Assembly: GCF_014199305.1 (NCBI RefSeq)
Contig: NZ_JACIJK010000016.1
Coordinates: 1 to 47,505, forward strand
Length of the DNA stretch: 47,505 nt
From: Sphingomonas aerophila
GTDB taxonomy: Bacteria; Pseudomonadota; Alphaproteobacteria; Sphingomonadales; Sphingomonadaceae
Reading direction: 5' to 3'
Shown here one piece after another: positions 1 to 7,448 of this stretch. Position numbers and translations under genes: made by a program. The first letter of the stretch is position 1; every line of letters begins with the position of its first letter. The notes under the pieces are model-generated. The model was not told where the DNA came from and did not search any database. It was given only the letters and a program-made list of their open reading frames with translations.

Positions 1-317
1 TCGACCGCTCGCCACAGGTAGACCATCTCGCCGTTCAGCTTCACGTACATCTCGTCCAGGTGCCATCGCCAGTGCCGGAAGCCTCGCATCCGGCTTACCC
101 GCTGGCGGCGTATGTCGCCTGCGAACAGCGGGCCGAACCTGTTCCACCAAAGCCGTACCGTCTCATGGCAGATGTCGATGCCGCGCTCGAACAGCAGGTC
201 CTCGACATTCCGCAAGCTGAGCGGGAAACGCACGTACATCATCACCACCAGCCGGATCACCTCAGGCGACGAGTTGAAGTAGCGGAACGGGCTCTCAGGC
301 TTGCGTGGACGTGGCAT
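1..317 (-). CDS. IS6-family transposase, N-terminal part (cut by window edge)
   Basis: Reading leftward from the ATG at 317, an open frame of 105 codons runs off the window. It starts MPRPRKPESPFRYFNSSPEV, continues through a YVRFPLSLRNVEDLL stretch and ICHETVRLWWNRFGP, and reaches WHLDEMYVKLNGE. This is the classic N-terminal zinc-finger/HTH region and first catalytic Asp (the D of LDEMYVK) of IS6/IS26-type DDE transposases. The family is normally about 230-265 residues, so over half lies outside the window. The sequence shows no internal stop, so the element may be intact to the left. A predicted long forward frame over the same bases is only its antisense shadow. Confidence in the family is high. 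Confidence 0.9.
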   Translation of the reverse strand, partial: MPRPRKPESPFRYFNSSPEVIRLVVMMYVRFPLSLRNVEDLLFERGIDICHETVRLWWNRFGPLFAGDIRRQRVSRMRGFRHWRWHLDEMYVKLNGEMVYLWRAV

Positions 318-394
318 GCGCCAGCCCTACCCATCCCGCTCCAGGACCGTGCATTTGGTTTGACGAAGCCCGGCGAGGCACTGGACGCCGCGAC

Positions 395-410
395 TTAGTG
401 CAAGAGCACT
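395..410. repeat. Possible outer end (terminal inverted repeat) of the IS6 element
   Basis: About 80 bases upstream of the transposase start lies ttagtgcaagagcact. Read outward-in it resembles the CT-TTGCA core of IS6-family ends. It also contains its own short palindrome (agtgc/gcact). The partner end is outside the window, so this cannot be confirmed. Confidence 0.3.
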
Positions 411-515
411 AGCCTATATGGTGCCGGCCGAGGCCAGGTACCGCGATCCTGCTGTCTAGTATTGGGCCCGATCGCACCCGCCCAACGTTCAGGGCGCTCA
501 ATTGGGAGAGGTACT

Positions 516-824
516 ATGAAGCGTTACGTCACGACCGCACTGGTCGGCGCCGCCCTGTGTGCAACGGGAGCTTTCGCACAGTCGCATCAGCAGGGCTCAC
601 ATAACCCTGCCCTGAAGGACGGCAGTCCCCATGCAGTGGCATCGGCTGCTCGTGGTGCCAACTCGTTCACCGAGGATCAGGCTCAAGGACGCTTGAAGAA
701 GGCCGGCTTCTCGCGCGTGTCCGCGCTCAAGAAGGACGACCACGGAGTATGGCGCGGGATGGCTTACAAAGGCCGGAGCAAGGTCCGGGTCGGCGTGGAC
801 TACAAGGGCAACGTGGTTCGCTGA
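516..824 (+). CDS. Small exported PepSY-like protein
   Basis: 102 residues. The ATG at 516 is preceded by GGGAGAG at 504-510, which favours it over an in-frame upstream start at 462. Residues 1-20 form a Sec signal peptide ending in AFA-QS. The mature part has an FTEDQAQGRLKKAGF stretch followed by GVWRGMAYKGR and a VGVDYKGNVV end. This helix-then-strand pattern, closing on a glycine-turn strand, is typical of single PepSY-type domains. It probably acts in the periplasm, perhaps as an inhibitor or ligand-binding module, but no substrate can be read. It lies 26 bp ahead of the stress protein at 851 on the same strand, and the two may be co-transcribed. Confidence 0.75.
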   Translation: MKRYVTTALVGAALCATGAFAQSHQQGSHNPALKDGSPHAVASAARGANSFTEDQAQGRLKKAGFSRVSALKKDDHGVWRGMAYKGRSKVRVGVDYKGNVVR

Positions 825-850
825 CCTCCACTCTTTCCAAGGATAATTCC

Positions 851-1513
851 ATGACCCAGACCATTACACGCCTGTTCGACAACTACTCGGACGCGCAGGC
901 AGCGGTACAGAAGCTTGAAGCGCTCGGCGTACCGCATTCAGATCTCAGCATCGTCGCCAACAACGCAGATGGCGCTCACGGCGAGCATCATGGCCACGGT
1001 CATGATCACGACGGGGTAAACGACCACGGCGACGTGAGCCGTGGCACTTCGACAGGTGCGGTCCTTGGTGGCGCCGGCGGCCTTCTTGCCGGTCTGGGCC
1101 TCCTCGCGATCCCGGGTCTCGGTCCGATCGTTGCAGCTGGCTGGCTAGCCGCAACAGCAGCGGGCGCCGGCTTGGGCGCTCTGGGCGGAGCGGCGACGGG
1201 CACCATTGTTGGTGCGCTGAAGGAAGCGGGTCACACTGACGAAGAGGCTCACGTCTATTCGGAAGGCGTTCGTCGTGGCGGCACTCTCCTGAGCGCCCGC
1301 GTGCCTGACGAGCTTGCGGCTCAAGCCGAGGCAGTGCTCCACAGCCACAACTCCGTCGACGCGGTCACTCGCGGCGCTGCGTACCGCAGTCAGGGCTGGA
1401 CCAGCTTCGACGAGAACGCGCCCGCCTACGACCGCGAGCAGGTTGTAGCTGAGCGAACCCGCTACGTAGGCGCAGGCAGCGAGACGGTGCCAAGGACCGG
1501 CAGCAGCTTCTGA
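851..1513 (+). CDS. General-stress-type protein with glycine-zipper membrane segment
   Basis: 220 residues; the ATG at 851 follows AAGGA at 839-843. Residues 1-35 (TITRLFDNYSDAQAAVQKLE) match the ferredoxin-like N-terminal domain of the general stress protein 17M/YflT group. A His-rich stretch (GEHHGHGHDHDG, about 45-57) could bind metal. Residues 70-125 are a Gly/Ala-rich double hydrophobic segment of the glycine-zipper kind. The part after it (YSEGVRRGGTLLSARV and YRSQGW) is shared with the protein at 7449-8378, which carries a DUF2382 domain instead of the zipper. The function is unknown; membrane or envelope stress protection is inferred from the context. A strong hairpin follows the stop codon. 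Confidence 0.8.
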   Translation: MTQTITRLFDNYSDAQAAVQKLEALGVPHSDLSIVANNADGAHGEHHGHGHDHDGVNDHGDVSRGTSTGAVLGGAGGLLAGLGLLAIPGLGPIVAAGWLAATAAGAGLGALGGAATGTIVGALKEAGHTDEEAHVYSEGVRRGGTLLSARVPDELAAQAEAVLHSHNSVDAVTRGAAYRSQGWTSFDENAPAYDREQVVAERTRYVGAGSETVPRTGSSF

Positions 1514-1517
1514 TGCT

Positions 1518-1545
1518 GTGGGCAGCGCTCACGAGCGCTGCCCAC
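1518..1545 (+). terminator. Hairpin terminator after the stress gene
   Basis: Perfect 13-bp arms (1518-1530 and 1533-1545) with a 2-base apex start four bases after the stop codon. There is no T-run, which is common in high-GC alphaproteobacteria. Confidence 0.7.
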
Positions 1546-1664
1546 CCACCGAAGGCCCCGGCTTCCACGAGAACCGCAGTTGGCCGGGTCTCGGCACGGC
1601 CATGTAAATGCTTGTCGTAAAGTTTAATCGGGCCCGACCGGGCTTACCACCTGTTTCAGTTTTC

Positions 1665-2303
1665 ATGCAAACTCACCCCGCAACTGTCGTCGAGCAACTG
1701 GACCGAGGTCTCAGCGCCCAAGCTAATCAAAAGCGGGGTAGTTGGCCGGTACGCCTGATTGGCTCGGCTAGCGAGATTGGCGACCAGCCGCAAATGCGGC
1801 TCCTGTGTGCGGCCACAATCGCCTTCGCGATCATCAAACGAGATGACCGCCTGCTGACGACCGGCATCAAGATGCTTTCCGCCCACACCTTGGCGACATG
1901 GGGCAAGAGCGGCGTAAAGTCCGTCGTCAATCGCACCCGTCCAGAAAGCGGAGATGACCCGAGGGTGCAACTTGGTGACAGCGATGCTCACGAGGAGAAC
2001 TCTTTCCCGTCGGGTCACAGTGCCGGGGCTATTTCGGTGGCCCAGGCTTTTGCCCGGAGCTACCCAAAGCATTCACTCACGGCACGGTCAGCGGCGCTCG
2101 CCGTTGCAGCCGTTCAGGTGCCGCGAGGCACGCACTATGCTGGCGATGTGGTCGCGGGCATATTGATCGGCCTTGGTGCCGAGCGAGCAAGCGAAGCCGC
2201 GATCGGGTCGAGCTTGCAACGCCTGGATGCCAAAACAATCAACGTTGCGCTGACTGATGTGGGCAGGTTTGTGCAAGATCGGGTTTTCAAACGCGGCAAA
2301 TAG
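1665..2303 (+). CDS. PAP2-superfamily phosphatase
   Basis: 212 residues from the ATG at 1665. An in-frame ATG at 1608 would add 19 residues; neither has a clear ribosome site, so the start is uncertain. The three signature blocks of the type-2 phosphatidic acid phosphatase / haloperoxidase superfamily are present: KSVVNRTRP (motif 1), SFPSGHS (motif 2, catalytic His) and RGTHYAGDVVAG (motif 3, nucleophilic His and Asp). Hydrophobic segments around them are consistent with a membrane enzyme hydrolysing lipid phosphates or undecaprenyl pyrophosphate on the periplasmic face. The substrate cannot be told from sequence. Context is the envelope-stress cluster. Confidence 0.85.
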   Translation: MQTHPATVVEQLDRGLSAQANQKRGSWPVRLIGSASEIGDQPQMRLLCAATIAFAIIKRDDRLLTTGIKMLSAHTLATWGKSGVKSVVNRTRPESGDDPRVQLGDSDAHEENSFPSGHSAGAISVAQAFARSYPKHSLTARSAALAVAAVQVPRGTHYAGDVVAGILIGLGAERASEAAIGSSLQRLDAKTINVALTDVGRFVQDRVFKRGK

Positions 2304-2358
2304 GAGTTTCGCTCGGCCCAGCTAGCCTCAAGCGCCGTATCCAGGTAACCTCTCGCTT

Positions 2359-2384
2359 GCCAGCGGCGCGCTCGCGCCGCTGGC
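2359..2384. terminator. Bidirectional hairpin between convergent genes
   Basis: Perfect 12-bp GC-rich arms (2359-2370 / 2373-2384) followed by tcttctc. The hairpin lies between the PAP2 gene and the convergent small gene ending at 2433. Confidence 0.7.
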
Positions 2385-2432
2385 TCTTCTCACATCCGAG
2401 CAAGTCTGATTGGTGCACGCGACTGGTTTTGG

Positions 2433-2615
2433 TCAATCGCTTTCGGAAACGTCTCCGTCGTCCTGTTCCAGCAATTGATCCACTGCCTCACCGATGAGGT
2501 CGAGTTGCTCCAAGGTGGCCAACAGCTCCACCGTCTCGCCGTCCTCGTCTTCGATGAGGAGGAGGTAGTCGTCGCTGCTTGGTTCGATAGTGAACCGTGC
2601 CAGGGTTTTCGCCAT
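2433..2615 (-). CDS. Small acidic hypothetical protein
   Basis: 60 residues beginning MAKTLARFTIEPSSDDYLLL, with GAAAGG nine bases upstream. A longer in-frame start exists but would overlap the cupin gene and lacks a ribosome site. The sequence is strongly acidic (EDEDGETVELL and a DDGDVSESD tail) with a predicted beta hairpin then a helix. No recognised family; no membrane segment. It follows the cupin gene on the same strand with a 76-bp gap and is probably its operon partner. Confidence 0.65.
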   Translation of the reverse strand: MAKTLARFTIEPSSDDYLLLIEDEDGETVELLATLEQLDLIGEAVDQLLEQDDGDVSESD

Positions 2616-2691
2616 CTGTCTGCCTTTCAACAATTTGGTCCAAGAGCCTTGAGGCCCGAGCAGCGCAGCGCCGCCCGAGCTACCTCGTGGA

Positions 2692-3063
2692 TTATTCCTC
2701 AGCTGCCTCGGCTTCGGCCTTTGTCTTGTGGCTGATCCCCTGCTCCTCAGCGGGCGGGGAGTAGACGGTGAACAGCTTGAGCGGCTCGTCACCCTTGTTG
2801 ATGATGTTGTGCTTCGCACCCTTGGGAATAATGACCATGTGGTTTCGCGTCACCTTGGTGCGGCTGCCGTCGACGACTGCTTGCCCTTCGCCTGCCACAA
2901 AGAACGTCGTCTGGTCAGCGTCGTGCACTTCCTCGCCGATATCTTCGCCCGGCTCGATGCTCATGAGAACGACCTGACAGTTCTCATCATAGTAGACCTC
3001 CTTCTGGAAGTTCTTGTTCTTGGTCGCGAGATCGAACATGTCTTTGTTGAATACGGCCATCAT
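2692..3063 (-). CDS. Cupin-domain protein
   Basis: About 123 residues. TTG, ATG, ATG occur in a row at the start; AAGGAG lies 4-7 bases ahead of the two ATGs, so translation starts at 3063 or 3060. The cupin fold is visible: EVHDADQTTFFVAGEGQAVVDG is the first metal-binding motif region with its beta turn, and IIPKGAKHNIINKG is the second motif. His and Glu ligands are present in part. The tail is Glu/Ala-rich and charged. Small stand-alone cupins of this sort are often metal-binding stress or sugar-binding proteins; the ligand is unknown. Confidence 0.85.
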   Translation of the reverse strand: MMAVFNKDMFDLATKNKNFQKEVYYDENCQVVLMSIEPGEDIGEEVHDADQTTFFVAGEGQAVVDGSRTKVTRNHMVIIPKGAKHNIINKGDEPLKLFTVYSPPAEEQGISHKTKAEAEAAEE

Positions 3064-3144
3064 CAATCTCCTTCGTTGTGGGTCGCTTTGCGCGGTGCGC
3101 TATCGCTCGTACTGAACTGCCGCCACGTGATATGGATGCCGAGC

Positions 3145-3450
3145 CTATCTCTTGTGCTTGCGTGACATCTTCTTCTTAGGCGGCGTGCTGACTTCCGGCC
3201 GGTGTTTGAAAGTCAATCCCGCCACTAAAGCTCCGAGCGCGGCGATTGCGAGAAACGCGCCGATGCTATTCCGAGTGATAGCTTTTGCTGCCGGTAGCTC
3301 ACGCGGACTATGAGGCGCGCCATCAGCGGGCGGACTGGTGTCCTTACCTGCTGCTGACGCAGGCTCGCCGTTGCCGGTTTCGTCGTGACGTTTTTCCGCA
3401 AGGGGATAAGGCGACTGATTGGCAGGCGGCACGGGTGGAGAGTGAGGCAT
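3145..3450 (-). CDS. Small single-pass membrane protein with basic tail
   Basis: 101 residues from the ATG at 3450, preceded by AGGAG with good spacing. The N-terminal 60 residues are Pro/Ser-rich and probably disordered. One membrane segment (SIGAFLAIAALGALVAGLTF) is followed by a short lysine/arginine tail (PPKKKMSRKHKR). The layout resembles the C-terminal anchors of YqjD/ElaB proteins, but no family match is clear. It stands alone between the cupin and the AI-2E-type permease. Confidence 0.65.
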   Translation of the reverse strand: MPHSPPVPPANQSPYPLAEKRHDETGNGEPASAAGKDTSPPADGAPHSPRELPAAKAITRNSIGAFLAIAALGALVAGLTFKHRPEVSTPPKKKMSRKHKR

Positions 3451-3641
3451 GCTTGACTCCTGAACTCGTTGCTTAACGCCATTGAAGATGGAGGTGTCCG
3501 CAGGGTCGAGCGTGCGACGTGACCGTGCCACGCTTGCTGTAAGGAACATGCTTCCGTCTCAAGGCGAGCCAATTGGCTGCCTCGGGATCAAGCACCCTGT
3601 TGCGGATGAGTTCTTTACGCAAAGCGAACTTGGATAAGCCA

Positions 3642-4766
3642 CTAGACTGACCGGTGTTGGTCAGTGAGGGGCGACGGGTCAGGCTCGGTTGCCGAGGGTG
3701 CGCGAGCGAGCGGGCCGCTCGCCCGCTGTTCGGTCAGGATCTGCCAGCCGGTGATGAACAGCGCCCCGATCAGCGGACCAACGACGATGCCGCTCAGGCC
3801 CACCAGGTTGATACCGCCCAGCGTCGTCACGAGCACCAGCCAGTCAGGAATGCCAGTGTCCCGTCCGACCAGGATCGGCCGCAGGATGTTGTCGGCCAGG
3901 CCAATCAGCAGCACGCCCGACAACACAACGGCGACCGCCTGCCAGATTGCTCCTGCGGCCAGGAGATAAAGCGCGACCGGCACCCAGATGATCGCTGGTC
4001 CCACCGCGGGGAGCAACGCCGCGATCGCCATCAGCATACCCCACAGCAAGGCAGCCGGGAGGCCGACGATCCAGAAGGTCACCGCCCCCAACGCACCCTG
4101 AACCAGCGCGACGACGCCAGATCCCTTGATTGTCGCGCGCACAACCGCCACGAACTTTGCCGACAGGCGCTCTGCGACGTCCGGCTGCAAGGGAAGTGCT
4201 CGGACAATGGCAGGACCGATCTCTGCTCCGTCACGCAACAGGAAGAACGTCACGTACAGCCCGACGCCGAATGCCAGCAGGAAGGCAGCGGCATTGCGAC
4301 CTATCGAGAATGCCTGCCGAGCGATCATGCTGACGCTGCTGCCCAAGGCACCGGAGATACGGGACTGAACGCGTTCGAAGCTATCCAGGCCGGAACTGTC
4401 CATCAACGTCTGCAGGCGCAGCGGCAGCGCATCATGCATCTGCTGGAAGTAGGTTGCGAAGTTGATCTGCCCGCTTCGCACCTGCGTGTACACGCCCGCC
4501 GCTTGCTCCACGACCAGGCTGGCAACGATCAGCGCAGGCATGACCACGGCAAAGGTGATGATCAGCAGCGTCACCACAGCCGCACGATTGCTGCGGCCCG
4601 GCCAACGGGCGAGCAGGCGCTGATAAAGCGGCTGAAAAAGGAGCGCCGCCAGCGCTGCCCAGAGCAGCGCTCCTGCAAAGCCGGATACCACGGCCGCGAG
4701 CGCGATGGTGATCGCGGCCAGAAACAGGATTAGTCCGCCCCGCTCAACCCGTTCCTTGTAAACCAA
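3642..4766 (-). CDS. AI-2E family transporter (PerM/TqsA-type permease)
   Basis: 374 residues, the usual family length. Two N-terminal membrane segments are followed by a soluble amphipathic region (about 85-150) and then a run of five to six hydrophobic helices. The late GLADNILRPILVGRDTGIP block is characteristic of the family, and GLSGIVVGPLIGALF lies near the end. Members export or conduct small molecules; some act in autoinducer-2 export and others as Na+/H+ antiporters, so the substrate here is open. It is separated by 19 bp from the lipoprotein gene upstream, suggesting one transcript. Confidence 0.9.
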   Translation of the reverse strand: MVYKERVERGGLILFLAAITIALAAVVSGFAGALLWAALAALLFQPLYQRLLARWPGRSNRAAVVTLLIITFAVVMPALIVASLVVEQAAGVYTQVRSGQINFATYFQQMHDALPLRLQTLMDSSGLDSFERVQSRISGALGSSVSMIARQAFSIGRNAAAFLLAFGVGLYVTFFLLRDGAEIGPAIVRALPLQPDVAERLSAKFVAVVRATIKGSGVVALVQGALGAVTFWIVGLPAALLWGMLMAIAALLPAVGPAIIWVPVALYLLAAGAIWQAVAVVLSGVLLIGLADNILRPILVGRDTGIPDWLVLVTTLGGINLVGLSGIVVGPLIGALFITGWQILTEQRASGPLARAPSATEPDPSPLTDQHRSV

Positions 4767-4785
4767 CTGGTATTCCTTCTGTTCG

Positions 4786-5115
4786 TCAGCGGGCGGCCGA
4801 GCCGGTCGCAGCGCTCGTCAGGGCATCGGCACGCTGCTTGGCAAGGCGGCGTATCTCCCTGGCCTGCTCCTCCAGCCGATCGGCTCGCGCGTCTGCCTCG
4901 GTCTTGATCCGGTCCCGCTGCGCGTCGAGGTCCTTGCGTGCAGCCCGGTCAGCGCGGTCCTCGGCCTCGCTGATCCGCTCGGCCGGGCCGTCGCCTTTGT
5001 ACTCGATGCCGGCTGCATTAGCGGCAGCCCGGTCCTGCGCCTCGCCTGCCTTCTCATTCGGACCGTCACAGCCGGCTACCAGAATGAGCGCGGTCGCCAT
5101 GATCATGTATCGCAT
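4786..5115 (-). CDS. Lipoprotein with charged helical repeat
   Basis: 109 residues from the ATG at 5115; AGGAGG sits six bases upstream of it but abuts the alternative ATG at 5121. The signal peptide ends in the lipobox LVAGC, so Cys15 should be lipidated. Beyond it is an almost continuous Ala/Arg/Asp/Glu helix with repeated DRAD, DARADR and QAREIRR units, likely a coiled coil in the periplasm. No catalytic motif is seen. A terminator hairpin upstream separates it from the DUF3618 operon. Confidence 0.75.
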   Translation of the reverse strand: MRYMIMATALILVAGCDGPNEKAGEAQDRAAANAAGIEYKGDGPAERISEAEDRADRAARKDLDAQRDRIKTEADARADRLEEQAREIRRLAKQRADALTSAATGSAAR

Positions 5116-5134
5116 ACTCATCCTCCTACAGTGT

Positions 5135-5157
5135 GGGGCGGCCACAAGGGCCGCCCC
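5135..5157 (-). terminator. Hairpin ending the yqjDE-like operon
   Basis: Perfect 9-bp arms (5135-5143 / 5149-5157) of G/C only, with a 5-base loop. The hairpin lies 40 bp after the stop of the DUF3618 gene in its direction of transcription. Confidence 0.65.
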
Positions 5158-5197
5158 CGCAATCCTCGCGGCGACTGGGTCGAGCAGGCTCGATTAC

Positions 5198-6112
5198 CTA
5201 GCGCTGGCCGCCCTCGTTGCGGCCCATCTGGGCCTGAACGCTTTCCTTGCCTGCGCTGGCCACCTCCTGTGCAGCCTGCTTGACGTGTCCGAGCAGTTCA
5301 CCGCTCTTCAGGTCACCAACCAGTTCGCCGATCGGCTTGTCGGCCGTGAGCCCGTGCGCCTGGGCGCTGTCCTTGACCGCGCCAAGCGCGTCACTGGCGA
5401 CCTGTGCACCGCGGTCAGTGAGGTCCTGCGCTAGGGCCCGACCTTTGGTCCGCAGTTGGCCAGCTACGTTGCCGAGAGCGTCCTCCTCCTGGTTGCTGAG
5501 CGGGATCAGCGCGCCGGCTACAAGCCCGACCAGCGCTGCTGCGCTGCCCAAGACCACAGGGTTGCTCGCCAGCCCACGCGCACCGCCATGCCGGGCAACG
5601 GTGCTGGATGTACCGCTTCGCAGATCATGGGACTTTTCGAGCAGGGTCTGGCTGGCCGAGGCCATCGCGTCCTTGACCCGCTGGCCATAACTGGCCGCGG
5701 TATCCGACGCACTCCGCGCAATTCCGAGCACCTGCCCACGGGCGTCGTCGACGCGGCTCGCATGAACGTCGGGGTGCTCGTCTTGGAGGCGCACCACGCC
5801 TGCTTCGGCGTCACGCAGCCGTGTCGGCAGATCCGCGGGCCGGGCACGCGACTGCTTGTTCTGGTTAGACGCGAGCAGCCATGCGATGCCGACGCCTGCC
5901 AGTACGGCCGGGATCGGGTTGGCCTTGGCCTTGGCGATCAGGGTTTGCGTGAAATCAGCGCCATCGCCGCCCGTCACATGCGCCAGAGCATCGTTGACGA
6001 GCTGATTGGGAGCCAACCGGTCGCCCAGTTCGTCAAGACGTCGGTCCATGCGCTCGCGGGTTTGTGCCAGATCGCGCTCGATCTGATCGGTGTCGTCAGT
6101 GGCGTCGGCCAT
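5198..6112 (-). CDS. DUF3618-domain membrane-associated protein
   Basis: 304 residues. The true start is the ATG at 6112, whose A overlaps the TGA of the upstream gene (TGATG), indicating coupled translation. Residues 1-50 (DQIERDLAQTRERMDRRLDELGDRLAP) are the DUF3618 helix. A membrane segment follows (AKANPIPAVLAGVGIAWLL) and a second lies near 185-205 (NPVVLGSAAALVGLVAGALIPLS). The rest is long amphipathic Ala/Lys helix. Such proteins accompany YqjE-type holin-like proteins and are thought to be inner-membrane partners in stationary phase or stress; a biochemical role is not known. Confidence 0.85.
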   Translation of the reverse strand: MADATDDTDQIERDLAQTRERMDRRLDELGDRLAPNQLVNDALAHVTGGDGADFTQTLIAKAKANPIPAVLAGVGIAWLLASNQNKQSRARPADLPTRLRDAEAGVVRLQDEHPDVHASRVDDARGQVLGIARSASDTAASYGQRVKDAMASASQTLLEKSHDLRSGTSSTVARHGGARGLASNPVVLGSAAALVGLVAGALIPLSNQEEDALGNVAGQLRTKGRALAQDLTDRGAQVASDALGAVKDSAQAHGLTADKPIGELVGDLKSGELLGHVKQAAQEVASAGKESVQAQMGRNEGGQR

Positions 6113-6507
6113 CACACATGCTCCTTGAGAGTGCGGCCGTCCTGCTTGAGATTGGCGGCCGTTCGATCGGGGGTGAGGTTCTTGAGCGACAGCTTGGCGA
6201 GCCCTGCGCGCGCGATCAGCCCGCCCACGACGACGATCACGAGGCCGACAATGAGCAGCGCGGCCCAGGTCGGCAGCCACTTCGCCAGCACTGCCGCGCC
6301 GCCTTCGAGGAGGACCACCAGCCCGGCAAAAGCGACCAGCGCTCCGCCAACCAGCGATATCGCGCCGCCAAGCAGGCTGTGCAGCTTTTGATCGAGTTCG
6401 GCGCGGGCCAGCGCCAGCTCGCCCCGCACTAGGTCCTGGACGTCGCCGGCAAGCCCGCCGGCGATCTCGCCGAGGCTGTGCCCGCCGTGCGGATCAGTGT
6501 TGGCCAT
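6112..6507 (-). CDS. Phage-holin-like YqjE family membrane protein
   Basis: 131 residues. The N-terminal amphipathic helix (LVRGELALARAELDQKL) is followed by two strong membrane hairpin segments (about 48-70 and 80-105), the pattern of Phage_holin_3_6/YqjE (DUF1469). It overlaps the upstream gene by 14 bp and the downstream gene by 1 bp, so the three genes are one tightly coupled unit. The name holin comes from the fold; in enterobacteria the homologue YqjE lies beside YqjD, an inner-membrane protein linked to ribosomes in stationary phase. No lysis function is implied. Confidence 0.9.
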   Translation of the reverse strand: MANTDPHGGHSLGEIAGGLAGDVQDLVRGELALARAELDQKLHSLLGGAISLVGGALVAFAGLVVLLEGGAAVLAKWLPTWAALLIVGLVIVVVGGLIARAGLAKLSLKNLTPDRTAANLKQDGRTLKEHV

Positions 6508-7102
6508 GGCTCATCTCCGGCATTGTCGGGAGGTCATCGCGCGACAGGCTTCCGGCTGCGACCTTCCCGAGGCGCGCAACAGCAAAGCCGGCCGCGAGCG
6601 CCGCGCCCATGAACAAGGCCGGCTGAGCCCGAGCAAAGGACTGAACCTCGCTCGCGAGCTGCCCCAGATCCTTGTCGCGGATCGTGCCCGCCAGCGTGTT
6701 CAGCTCCGCCGCACCGCGCCCAATGGCACTGGCAAGCCAGTCCTGCTGGCCCTCGAACTGCTGCCCGGAACGCTGAACCGTCCGCGCCAGCTGCTCGACA
6801 TAATCAGCGGCAGTGCCTTTGCGAGCGTCCAGGGCGCCCGTGAGCTTCTGCTTGGCTTGACCGGCCACTGAAGAAGCCGCCTGCACGGCTTCACCTGTCG
6901 ACGACGGCGTACCGCTCTGAGGTGAGAAGGTGACCGGAATCTCAGTCTGGACCTGATCCGGCGAGGGTAGAAGGTCAGCCGGTTGCGTAGCATCGAAAGG
7001 CGGTGACGCCAGACTTGGTCCTGGCTCGGATGGAAGCCCATGGGGCCGCGTTTGTGCAGCAGGGCCGCTGCCAATCTCCCGGTTATCGAAGTCTTCTGTC
7101 AT
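6494..7102 (-). CDS. YqjD/ElaB-like protein with long disordered N-terminus
   Basis: 202 residues from the ATG at 7102. Residues 1-75 are Pro/Ser/Gln-rich and probably disordered. A long amphipathic helix follows (about 75-160), then a C-terminal membrane segment (PALFMGAALAAGFAVARLG), the arrangement of the YqjD/ElaB (DUF883) type. It is the first gene of the operon continuing into the YqjE-like and DUF3618 genes. The family link is by architecture and neighbourhood, not strong sequence identity. A role in membrane tethering of a cytoplasmic partner is inference. Confidence 0.8.
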   Translation of the reverse strand: MTEDFDNREIGSGPAAQTRPHGLPSEPGPSLASPPFDATQPADLLPSPDQVQTEIPVTFSPQSGTPSSTGEAVQAASSVAGQAKQKLTGALDARKGTAADYVEQLARTVQRSGQQFEGQQDWLASAIGRGAAELNTLAGTIRDKDLGQLASEVQSFARAQPALFMGAALAAGFAVARLGKVAAGSLSRDDLPTMPEMSHGQH

Positions 7103-7161
7103 GACCGTCTCTCTTTCTACAGCTCGGCTGTAAGCTCAGGGCCCTCTCGGCCCGGCATTGA

Positions 7162-7308
7162 TCAAAGGTCCCGACGCTCACTTGGCCTGCTCCGCCCGAG
7201 ATCCCGCCCGTGTCGTCGACGCGCGCTTTGGCGACGGGCTGCCGCGATTGCGCCAGTCAGTAGAAGGGCAGCTATAAGGCCGAGCATGATCGTGATCGCG
7301 GTCGGCAT
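7162..7308 (-). CDS. Tiny single-pass membrane protein (putative)
   Basis: 48 residues starting MPTAITIMLGLIAALLLTGA: one hydrophobic segment, then an Arg-rich cytoplasmic tail. The ribosome site is weak (an AAAG about nine bases ahead of the ATG at 7308). It lies between the YsnF-type gene and the yqjDE-like operon on the same strand. Plausible but unproven. Confidence 0.4.
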   Translation of the reverse strand: MPTAITIMLGLIAALLLTGAIAAARRQSARRRHGRDLGRSRPSERRDL

Positions 7309-7326
7309 GGGCCATCTTTCTGAACG

Positions 7327-7361
7327 GCCGGGGAGCGCTGGCGACGCCATCACTCCCCGGC
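7327..7361 (-). terminator. Hairpin after the YsnF-type gene
   Basis: 9-bp GC-rich arms (7327-7335 / 7353-7361) enclose a 17-base loop. Together with a second palindrome at 7382-7403 it lies in the 140-bp gap after the stop of the gene at 7449. Confidence 0.5.
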
Positions 7362-7381
7362 ACCTTCTGTTCAGCCGCTTA

Positions 7382-7403
7382 CCCGGGCGATACGCTGCCC
7401 GGG
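7382..7403. terminator. Second hairpin in the same gap
   Basis: cccgggc (7382-7388) pairs with gcccggg (7397-7403) over an 8-base loop. It is the first hairpin met after the stop codon at 7449 and may be the primary terminator. Confidence 0.45.
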
Positions 7404-7448
7404 GACACAGCGGCTCCGCGTGGGCACTTGGCCTACGCGCAAGCCCGT

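Noticed and set aside
60..398. Forward 112-residue frame with a His run at the left edge
   Set aside because: Exact antisense of the IS6 transposase, which has clear family motifs on the minus strand.
3654..4733. Long forward frame (359 residues) opposite the AI-2E-type permease
   Set aside because: Gln/Arg/His-rich composition without domains; a high-GC shadow of the permease gene.
5456..6391. Forward 311-residue frame opposite the DUF3618 and YqjE-like genes
   Set aside because: No ribosome site or domain; shadow of the coupled minus-strand operon.
6112..6507. Prophage assignment from the phage-holin-type gene
   Set aside because: No other phage genes nearby; the YqjE-type family is chromosomal and sits in its usual operon.
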